DNA of 34,444 bases from NCBI GenBank assembly GCA_029224905.1, contig JAQXVL010000098.1, forward strand, positions 1-34,444. Direction: 5' to 3'. A program made the position numbers and the translations under genes. Under the pieces are notes generated by a model. The model worked only from the letters and a program-made list of their open reading frames with translations, searched no databases and was not told the origin of the DNA. Positions 27,133-32,795 of this stretch are shown piece after piece; positions within the stretch are counted from its first letter, which is position 1, and the number at the start of each line of letters is the position of its first letter. The DNA comes from Bacteroidales bacterium (GTDB lineage: Bacteria > Bacteroidota > Bacteroidia > Bacteroidales > Muribaculaceae).

Positions 27133-27576
27133 ATGATTAAAAAATTCAAAACATTAATGGTCGCTGCTTTTAGCGTAGCATTGTTGGCAGTAGTATCGTG
27201 CTCAGGTGGTGGCAAAGAAGAAACACTTGCACCGATACCCTTGGAATTCGACCAAGAAAGTTTCACCGCAGCAAGATTGGTTATCGACTCGGTAAGCCCG
27301 ATAGGACAATCGTTCGGCACACTCTACGTTACCCTGGCAAAACCGCTCGTAAAGAAAGGCTATTCAGAACCGTCAATCCAAATGTACGTCTATGATGCCA
27401 ACGGCGAATCCGTAAGCTACGGTGGAATGTGCGAACTTTTCTCTGAGATTCAAGAAATGACCGGCAAAGCTCCGCAAAACGTTGAAGGCGAAGAAATCGC
27501 AATCCCCTACGACGGTATGCTCGACCGCGGCATCAAGGACTACGGTGCTGTAAAATTAGTCGTAGAACCAAGATAA
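27133..27576 (+). CDS. Small putative lipoprotein (147 aa)
   Basis: Signal MIKKFKTLMVAAFSVALLAVVSCSGGGKEE with a clear lipobox (VVSC) and a Gly/charged segment after the Cys, the usual form of Bacteroidales surface lipoproteins. The mature domain of about 120 residues is beta-rich (LVIDSVSPIGQSFGTLYVTLAKPLV, SIQMYVYDANGESVSYGGMCELFSEI, IPYDGMLDRGIKDYGAVKLVVEPR). The family is unknown. It is separated by only 10 bp from the next lipoprotein gene. Confidence 0.75.
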   Translation: MIKKFKTLMVAAFSVALLAVVSCSGGGKEETLAPIPLEFDQESFTAARLVIDSVSPIGQSFGTLYVTLAKPLVKKGYSEPSIQMYVYDANGESVSYGGMCELFSEIQEMTGKAPQNVEGEEIAIPYDGMLDRGIKDYGAVKLVVEPR

Positions 27577-27586
27577 TAAGCCGACT

Positions 27587-28063
27587 ATGAAGATGTTAAG
27601 AACAATCACGGCTCTATGCTTGGCATTTAGCCTCTTCGCTTGTTCAGGCAATAAAACAGACGAAAAAGCAACAGAACAAACCGACTCAACCGCTATGACA
27701 TCAGAACAAGAAACCTCGGCTGTAGGCAAATACGAACGCGGCGACGAAGACCCCAATCGCGCTCGCTACGAAGAATTGAGCAAAAAACTCGCCGAAGGCT
27801 ATAAGCCCAAACAAAGCGACTATCAAAACATGCTCAACTGCGCAAGCTACGTCATGCACGAGATGGACCGCGCCAAGAAGAAACGCGACATCGACGCTTT
27901 GGTCGCTATTCCCGCCGACTATCCCTACGTCGACACATTCTTGAAAATCCTCGAGAAAGCATCGACCGGAGCCGACGGCTACGAACAACTCGACGCTACG
28001 CGCATGGATGGCTTCAAACGCCTCGCCGAATTCATCAACCAAACTGAAGAAGAGGAAGAATAG
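27587..28063 (+). CDS. Small putative lipoprotein (158 aa)
   Basis: Signal MKMLRTITALCLAFSLFACSGNK with lipobox LFAC, then an acidic Thr/Glu-rich linker (TDEKATEQTDSTAMTSEQE). The domain is helical (DPNRARYEELSKKLAEGYKPKQSDYQNMLNCASYVMHEMDRAKKKRDIDALVAIPADYPYVDTFLKILEKA) and the C-terminus is very acidic (NQTEEEEE). No family recognised. It is the last gene of the run; hairpins and repeat copy C follow. Confidence 0.75.
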   Translation: MKMLRTITALCLAFSLFACSGNKTDEKATEQTDSTAMTSEQETSAVGKYERGDEDPNRARYEELSKKLAEGYKPKQSDYQNMLNCASYVMHEMDRAKKKRDIDALVAIPADYPYVDTFLKILEKASTGADGYEQLDATRMDGFKRLAEFINQTEEEEE

Positions 28064-28116
28064 CCGTTAACGCTCGGCAATTGTACTGCATCTACTAATA
28101 GCAATTGTCCGGTTAT

Positions 28117-28165
28117 GCGGGTTGCGCCTCCCCCGAGCCGCAGCCCGCTTGCCGTTTCGTAACGG
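28117..28165. other. Two hairpins between the lipoprotein run and repeat copy C
   Basis: GCGGGTTGCG / CGCAGCCCGC (10 bp, one wobble, 12-base loop) at 28117-28148 is followed by CCGTT-TCGT-AACGG at 28152-28165. No U-run follows, so these look more like part of the repeat element than a terminator. Confidence 0.5.
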
Positions 28166-28177
28166 AAAAGCATGAAT

Positions 28178-28434
28178 AATGCAGGTTGCAGAGCCGATGC
28201 AAACGAGGTTGCGACTCGGACATCCTTATCGTGTCGAAGATACGATGAGGATGAAAAGCCCCGGAGGGGCGCCAATTATGGGTAACGCCGGGTTCAGTGC
28301 CGGAGGCACTTAACCCGGTGAACGACAACTATATAGATTTTCGAACCTCGTGAGAGGTTCGGTTGTGATAACTGATAGGTTCTATAACCTTCTAACCTCG
28401 CGACAGCGCCTTCTAACTGCATCGAAGATGCCGA
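28178..28434. repeat. Structured intergenic repeat, copy C
   Basis: Matches copy B over its whole length. Stem 1 is CATCCTTATCGT / ACGATGAGGATG around the same GTCGAAGAT loop (28221-28253), with one T-A to C-G compensatory pair and wobble-preserving changes relative to copy B. Then come GCCCC-GGA-GGGGC (28258-28270), GCCGGGTT...AACCCGGT enclosing AGTGCC-GGA-GGCACT (28287-28319), CGAACCTC-GTGA-GAGGTTCG (28342-28361, again a GNRA loop), AGGTT-CTAT-AACCT (28377-28390), two CCTTCTAAC direct repeats, and GCATC-GAA-GATGC. It lies between the convergent lipoprotein run and the AbiEi gene. Confidence 0.85.
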
Positions 28435-28479
28435 ATAACCACGCCGACGGCGTCTACTATCACAAAGATGCCCGAGCTC

Positions 28480-28526
28480 GTCACAAACGCACTGCATTTT
28501 TTCATAAAAAGCAGTACATTTGTGAC
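28480..28526. repeat. 47-bp palindrome P1 (AbiEi operator-like), downstream of the AbiEi gene
   Basis: GTCACAAA-cgc-ACTGC-a-TTTTT-TCAT-AAAAA-GCAGT-aca-TTTGTGAC, an imperfect palindrome. It is nearly the same as P2 at 29176-29221, which lies in the AbiEi promoter. On the plus strand it contains TACATTTG (28515-28522), a -7-like box pointing toward the 3' end of the AbiEi gene. The minus-strand equivalent is mutated (TGCGTTTG). Confidence 0.7.
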
Positions 28527-28596
28527 AAAAATAATACATTTATTCATTAGGATTCAAATAGACGGGCTTTAACAGACCGCGCATTGCTTGATTCTA

Positions 28597-29166
28597 TCAT
28601 AGTTTTACCTGCAATATGGTGTATAGAATATTGTAAACTCTAAGTTGTTTCGCATATTCTGCCAACTTCGATATATTTCTATTCGGCAAACGAAGATAAT
28701 TATCTATAATCTCTACCATAACATCTATACCGATTTTATGTCGATACTTAACAGCATCACACACAGATCTTTCAACATCCGTTATCGTTAGCCTTATACC
28801 TTGGACAACTATTTGCGTCTTGCCAATATCAAGCAATTCCTTACGTTGGTATACAAGCGTAATATCAGGGAATACCGGCAAATATATTTTTCTGCTCCTT
28901 TCAACGGCTACATAGAAAGCGTTAGGTATCTGCGTCGTAAGATTATAATGAGTCCACGCTGAATAAAGGCAAACAATGCCGTCCGGGACTATTGACTCTA
29001 TATCAACAACATTTTCCGTTAGCGCTTCCGGATGTGCGTAAAGCCCGTTTCGGAGACGCACAAGGCGACCTTCTCGAGTTGCCCTAAGTATGCGTCGGTA
29101 CTCGATATTGTTGTTTCGATCGGCTCTTACTATACCATTCTCATTTTGTAGCATCTGTACTTTCAT
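28597..29166 (-). CDS. AbiEi-family antitoxin-like transcriptional regulator (orphan)
   Basis: 189 residues. The N-terminal winged helix (IEYRRILRATREGRLVRLRNGLYAHPEA) is followed by IVPDGIVCLYSAWTHYNLTTQIPNAFYVAVERSRKI and LTITDVERSVCDAVKYRHKIGIDVMVEIIDNYL. This is the arrangement of type IV AbiEi antitoxins, which repress their own promoter through inverted repeats. The partner nucleotidyltransferase toxin AbiEii, normally directly downstream, is absent: the 3' side has 70 bp and then palindrome P1. It may be a solitary regulator, an anti-addiction remnant, or half of a deleted abortive-infection module. Met 5 (29154) is an alternative start, because the -7 box at 29180-29187 leaves only about 10 bases of leader before Met 1. 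The coding sequence is AT-rich relative to the left part of the window. Confidence 0.8.
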   Translation of the reverse strand: MKVQMLQNENGIVRADRNNNIEYRRILRATREGRLVRLRNGLYAHPEALTENVVDIESIVPDGIVCLYSAWTHYNLTTQIPNAFYVAVERSRKIYLPVFPDITLVYQRKELLDIGKTQIVVQGIRLTITDVERSVCDAVKYRHKIGIDVMVEIIDNYLRLPNRNISKLAEYAKQLRVYNILYTILQVKL

Positions 29167-29175
29167 TATTTATCC

Positions 29176-29221
29176 GTCACAAAGATACTGCATTTTTCGC
29201 AAAAGGCAGTACGTTTGTGAC
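29176..29221. promoter_or_regulatory. 46-bp palindrome P2: AbiEi promoter/operator
   Basis: GTCACAAA-gat-ACTGC-a-TTTTTCGCAAAA-g-GCAGT-acg-TTTGTGAC. The minus strand contains TATCTTTG (29180-29187), a -7 box for the AbiEi gene. The plus strand contains TACGTTTG (29210-29217), a divergent -7 box. Binding of AbiEi to the arms would cover both boxes, consistent with the known autoregulation of AbiEi-type antitoxins. The sequence is repeated as P1 beyond the 3' end of the gene. Confidence 0.6.
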
Positions 29222-29333
29222 AAAAAAAAATCACATAGCTTTCGACAAAACCGCACAGCGAACATTGTCGGTTAGCCCCTGCAGTAGGAAAAACCGTGAA
29301 TAATGTAGGTTAACTTAGATAGCCAAGAAACGG

Positions 29334-29411
29334 CGAGCGCCGCACAAGCCCACAACACCGCCCTACCACGACCCGATAATCACCGACGTCGAATTCGAAG
29401 AAATAAAATAG
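29334..29411 (+). pseudogene. Remnant of the 3' end of a DUF4834-like gene
   Basis: In one frame this reads KRRAPHKPTTPPYHDPIITDVEFEEIK-stop, preceded closely by an in-frame TAG. It matches the C-terminus of the intact gene at 23063-23389 (TPPRRDPIITDVDFEEIK-stop) in protein and DNA. The membrane helix and start are missing, so it is a fragment and not a gene. Confidence 0.75.
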
Positions 29412-29439
29412 TTACCGAAAAACCCGAACAATGTCGTTT

Positions 29440-29520
29440 TGGCGAAAAATGGCCCTAAAAAAAACACCTTTTGCTCGTTTTGCTGTAATTATATGCCGTA
29501 AATCAAACCATAATGGCATA
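29440..29520 (+). repeat. Duplicated leader block with TATGCC/GGCATA palindrome
   Basis: CGAAAAATGGCCCTAAAAAAAACAC, then CTTTTGCTCGTTTTGCTGTAATTATATGCCGTAAATCAAA, parallels CGAAAAATTCACCTAAAACAC and CTTTTGCTAATCTTTGCACTAATTTTATGCCGTAAACAAA upstream of the lipoprotein operon (23756-23888). The palindrome TATGCC-N17-GGCATA occupies 29492-29520. No start codon follows that opens a believable gene, so this is probably a stranded promoter copy. Confidence 0.55.
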
Positions 29521-29655
29521 AACCCAATCATTACAAAATGATGTGTTAGTGTTAAAAAATTGCAAGTAGTAACGCCAACATTCGTTAATCTCAAAAATTT
29601 TGCGTACATTTACCCCGTCATATCGCCGTAATAGGCTTTGTTGACAGACATAATT

Positions 29656-29862
29656 GGAAGCGTTTGGCTTCATTCCATTGCTGTGAATCTCGACACCTCA
29701 CATGTATGTATGGAATGATGAAGAACGCTCCCTCTTGGTGGACGTATATACAACCGTGTATATAGATACCAAGAGCGTGAGCAATCTTTGTTATCTACAT
29801 ACAAGGCAGTCGAGAGCCTACTACGTAGATGCAAAGACCATGTAGGCTCACACTTTCTTTTT
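29656..29862 (+). ncRNA. Candidate structured RNA or attenuator ending in a terminator
   Basis: Hairpin I (29656-29731): GGA-a-GCGTT...CTT-CATTCCAT pairs with ATGGAATG-atg-AAG-AACGC-TCC, and an inner TGTGA/TCACA stem caps it. Hairpin II (29732-29775): CTCTTGGT / ACCAAGAG encloses GTATATAC-AACC-GTGTATAT. Hairpin III (29814-29849): a perfect 8-bp GAGCCTAC / GTAGGCTC stem followed by TTTCTTTTT, a terminator. ATCTAC (29793-29798) can instead pair with GTAGAT (29825-29830), which would break hairpin III, so a terminator/antiterminator switch is possible. A weak -7-like TACATTTA lies at 29605-29612. It does not show RNase P, tmRNA or SRP signatures that I know. Class unknown. Confidence 0.5.
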
Positions 29863-29865
29863 ATG

Positions 29866-30294
29866 CCTTAACCTTATAACTTACAAGCACTGTTTGAGCC
29901 AAAGGTGCATTATAAAGATGCATTATGAATGTATCACCTAATTTGATAACGTTGTTTTATGGGAAAAACTCCATAAGGAGGAGATTATACTCTTAATGGA
30001 ACAGAAGGGATTATGAAATATGTTTTAAGCAATGCAAACAAGGTGTTAAGTGCAGTATTGTTGCGTGAATCCATCCGAAAAAAATGGATATGACATGTAA
30101 TATCACTATTGATTCTCTACCACAATAAAACAATAGTGTTAATAAGTAAGCTTTGTTTGCAGCCTTGTCTCCCAAACGAAAAAATATTAGAAGACATGAA
30201 ACTATCGAGAGCAATTTTAATGATTCTGATATTGAACCCAACAACCTAAGATAAATTGAAGGAATAAACAAAACAAATCAAAACAAATCAAATT
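29866..30294 (+). other. AT-rich leader region without a convincing gene
   Basis: Further stem-loops occur: TTATGG / CCATAA (29957-29976), ATCCAT / ATGGAT (about 30069-30088), and a perfect 8-bp CACTATTG / CAATAGTG (30104-30138). The 10-bp tandem repeat AAACAAATCA lies at 30271-30290 just before ATG 30295, an A-rich leader typical of Bacteroidota ribosome sites. A 17-codon ORF (30196-30249) is noted separately in the findings. The minus-strand ORF 30011-30271 lacks a promoter and homology and is probably chance. Confidence 0.5.
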
Positions 30295-30846
30295 ATGGCA
30301 CTAATAAAATGTACTGAATGTGGGCAAGTGTTTGAAAACCATCTAAAAGAATGCCCGAATTGCGGTTGTCCTGCTAACGAGTGTGTAATTGCAGCAAACC
30401 ATAATGAAACAATAGAAGAAATTGCTGAAGATGATTGTGATTACAAAACAGTTTCTGAATTGTTTTGGTCGTGTCAATTCCACAAGGTATTCAGAGGGAA
30501 ACACTTTGATTTAGGGCAGCGCATATATGAAGTAGGCTCATTGTGGTGGGAGTGTATCAAAGTGTGGTGGAACTGTTGCACTACGAAATTTGCAAAGTTT
30601 GATGGTAGAGCATCAAGGCGCGAGTATTTCTCATTCATCGGTTTGACATTTTTCCCCAATCCGTTTATGATACTTTCCTTGTATCTAATAGTAGGATTTA
30701 TTCCATGGATTGCAGTCAATATTCGCAGAATGCATGATATCGGAAAAAGTGGGTGGTGGATTTTGGTGCCCATTGCCAACATTTTCCTATTATTTAAGCA
30801 GTCCGATAAGGGAGCAAATAAATATGGTTTACCCTCAACAATGTAA
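30295..30846 (+). CDS. Zinc-ribbon protein with DUF805 membrane domain
   Basis: 183 residues. The N-terminal zinc ribbon MALIKCTECGQVFENHLKECPNCGCP (CxxC...CxxC) is followed by an acidic linker and a Trp/Cys-rich helix (YEVGSLWWECIKVWWNCC). The DUF805 domain has FDGRASRREYFSF, two membrane segments, IRRMHDIGKSGWW and KQSDKGANKYG, its usual signatures. The domain is a little shorter than typical. DUF805 proteins are inner-membrane proteins of unknown function. It is first of four tandem genes that share the opening MALIKCTECG, with a 12-bp gap to the next, so it is likely the head of an operon driven from the structured region upstream. Confidence 0.85.
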   Translation: MALIKCTECGQVFENHLKECPNCGCPANECVIAANHNETIEEIAEDDCDYKTVSELFWSCQFHKVFRGKHFDLGQRIYEVGSLWWECIKVWWNCCTTKFAKFDGRASRREYFSFIGLTFFPNPFMILSLYLIVGFIPWIAVNIRRMHDIGKSGWWILVPIANIFLLFKQSDKGANKYGLPSTM

Positions 30847-30858
30847 ATCAAAATTGAT

Positions 30859-31884
30859 ATGGCACTAATCAAATGTACTGAATGTGGGCACATGATTTCG
30901 GACAAGGCGACGAAATGTCCGAAATGTGGATGTCCGACAAAGGTAGAAATGGTACGGCATCAAGAAAATGTCGCAAGAGATATGCCGGTGTGCGATGAAG
31001 AGGTAAGTCATACCAACAAGTGGTTGTATGTGGTCATTGCACTACTCTTGGCGGCAATCGCTGGCGGTGGGTATTGGTGGTACAGTCAATCAAAAGGAGA
31101 CCAAGAAGCCCGACAGCTTGTTGAACAATTCGCTAAAGCTGTTGAAACAGGCGACAACTTGGTCATTCACAATCTATATCCAAACTGCAATGCCGACTCT
31201 CTCGTATTCAAATATGACAAAAACAATATTCAAATAGAAAGAAAAGAAAACGAATGGTTAGTTAAAGAAGCAGATGATGTTGTGCTCATACTTGTTAAAA
31301 ATGAGGATAATACAATCAAAATCAAAGAGTCTTATGGTATCTTTTCTTATCCCGATAGTTTGCTAACGGTTGCAAAGGCAACAGGATGGTATGATAAGAA
31401 TCTCAACGACATACAAAATGCGGAACGCCTATCGGATGGAGGCTTCATTAAATGGTTGAAAGAATATATTAAAAGAACAATAAAAGATAATGTGAAAATC
31501 TCAAAGAAATCCCAATATTTAGATGACAATTTTGATAATGCAATAAACGTATATGCGCATGGATGTGATTTTAAATGTACTCACACCATTACTATCTCCA
31601 ATGAAAATAATTTTGTAATTCCAAGCAAGGATTATTACATTTATGTAGTCCATATAAGCAACGATAATTATGATTATTTTCAAACCAATAAGAGAAGTAT
31701 AGGAGGCAAATCTATTCCCGCTAATGGGACAGTTTCTTATACATGGCAAGACGTACATTTTGAAGGAACATGGAGTTATGAAGATGATGTAATGTTAGAA
31801 TATAACCCATCTTTAGATAAAATGCCCGAATTATCGTTTTTTACTGGAACAGAATATGAAGAGTATGAGTCTTCAAAAAAATGA
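30859..31884 (+). CDS. Zinc-ribbon, single-pass membrane protein with uncharacterised ectodomain (341 aa)
   Basis: A zinc ribbon (MALIKCTECGHMISDKATKC...CGCP) is followed by a linker and one membrane helix at about 54-75 (KWLYVVIALLLAAIAGGGYWWY). By the positive-inside rule the ribbon is cytosolic and the rest extracytoplasmic. The ectodomain starts with a helix (EARQLVEQFAKAVETGDNLVIHNLYPNC), reminiscent of NTF2-like or DUF4878-type lipoprotein domains. It then has a region with SLLTVAKATGWYDKNLNDIQNAERLSDGGFIKWLKEY and a beta-rich C-terminal part (THTITISNENNFVIPSKDYYIYVV, GTVSYTWQDVHFEGTWSYEDD). The function is unknown. The first 27 residues are identical to those of the next gene. Confidence 0.8.
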   Translation: MALIKCTECGHMISDKATKCPKCGCPTKVEMVRHQENVARDMPVCDEEVSHTNKWLYVVIALLLAAIAGGGYWWYSQSKGDQEARQLVEQFAKAVETGDNLVIHNLYPNCNADSLVFKYDKNNIQIERKENEWLVKEADDVVLILVKNEDNTIKIKESYGIFSYPDSLLTVAKATGWYDKNLNDIQNAERLSDGGFIKWLKEYIKRTIKDNVKISKKSQYLDDNFDNAINVYAHGCDFKCTHTITISNENNFVIPSKDYYIYVVHISNDNYDYFQTNKRSIGGKSIPANGTVSYTWQDVHFEGTWSYEDDVMLEYNPSLDKMPELSFFTGTEYEEYESSKK

Positions 31885-31911
31885 AAAAAGTCAACTATCA
31901 TTTTTTCAAAT

Positions 31912-32769
31912 ATGGCACTAATAAAATGTACTGAATGTGGACACATGATTTCGGACAAAGCGACGAAATGTCCGAAGTGCGGCTGTCCGACAACGAAGGG
32001 ATCGAAACCTCATATTCATCAGGAGACACCGCAGGTTCAACCTTCTTATTATGATGATAAGAATGGCGGAAGTTCTCGCAAGTGGTTGTATGGGATTATT
32101 GGAGTATTGGTGGTTCTGTTGGTAGGGCTTGGATTGTGGATGTGGAATTCGGGAGCGTCTGGTGGTAATGGGCAAGAGGCAAAAATACTATATGATACTA
32201 TTGTGTCAAGTCAAGGACAAGAGAAACTGTCCGAAGATAAATCAGCATACAATACAACAAAGACAGAAAATGGAACAACTTCGGAAGCCCACCAACCTAA
32301 AAAACTAAAAGTTTCAAAAGTGGAATTTAGTCATTGTCTGGCTCCTCAGGCAGGCAATACATACGAACCACGCAATATGTGTGATGGCAACCCCTCTACA
32401 ACATGGGCTGTAGGACTATATAACTACAATCCTTATGTCGATGGTTTTTGGGGACCAATCTTTACATTGAAGTGCAAAAAGCTCTCTCATATAATCATCC
32501 GTAATGGTTACTGTAAGGATAATAACAGCTACAAGAATAATGCAAGGACAACGGGTATCTCTTTCATCAATTTTAAAAACCATGCCCTGTTATACGAGGG
32601 ACTGTTAAAAGACACATCAAAGCCACAACGCTTGGATGTCTTCTCTGATTCCGAAGGGAACAATAATCTTGAGCAAGTGGGTATCTCGTTCTTTGACTAT
32701 GACTTTATCCCTGGTGCAAAATGGAACGACTTGTGTATCTCTGAGGTTGAATTCTGGGGCTATGAGTAA
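31912..32769 (+). CDS. Zinc-ribbon, single-pass membrane protein with NADase-type glycan-binding-like ectodomain (285 aa)
   Basis: The opening 27 residues are identical to the previous protein. A membrane helix follows at about 57-78 (RKWLYGIIGVLVVLLVGLGLWMW), then a low-complexity linker. The ectodomain (about 140-285) reads VEFSHCLAPQAGNTYEPRNMCDGNPSTTWAVG, FTLKCKKLSHIIIRNGYCKDNNSYKNNARTTGISF and LCISEVEFWGYE. This is the pattern of discoidin-like jelly rolls of the type called NADase-type glycan-binding domains (GNTYxPxNxxDGxPSTxW). It may bind cell-wall or surface glycans from the periplasm. The spacers are 27 bp on the 5' side and 26 bp on the 3' side, consistent with an operon. Confidence 0.83.
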   Translation: MALIKCTECGHMISDKATKCPKCGCPTTKGSKPHIHQETPQVQPSYYDDKNGGSSRKWLYGIIGVLVVLLVGLGLWMWNSGASGGNGQEAKILYDTIVSSQGQEKLSEDKSAYNTTKTENGTTSEAHQPKKLKVSKVEFSHCLAPQAGNTYEPRNMCDGNPSTTWAVGLYNYNPYVDGFWGPIFTLKCKKLSHIIIRNGYCKDNNSYKNNARTTGISFINFKNHALLYEGLLKDTSKPQRLDVFSDSEGNNNLEQVGISFFDYDFIPGAKWNDLCISEVEFWGYE

Positions 32770-32795
32770 GAATTGTTATCAATTAATTCGAGATA

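Noticed and set aside
29222-29640. Retron or group II intron in the gene-poor stretch
   Set aside because: No reverse transcriptase ORF is present on either strand in or next to the region.
29656-29862. Known housekeeping RNA (RNase P RNA, tmRNA or SRP RNA)
   Set aside because: I looked for the universally conserved RNase P core, a tRNA-like tmRNA end and the SRP Alu/S-domain motifs and saw none; the identity stays open.
30011-30271. 86-aa hydrophobic minus-strand ORF
   Set aside because: No promoter, ribosome site or family resemblance; it lies in a hairpin-rich AT-rich leader where such ORFs arise by chance.
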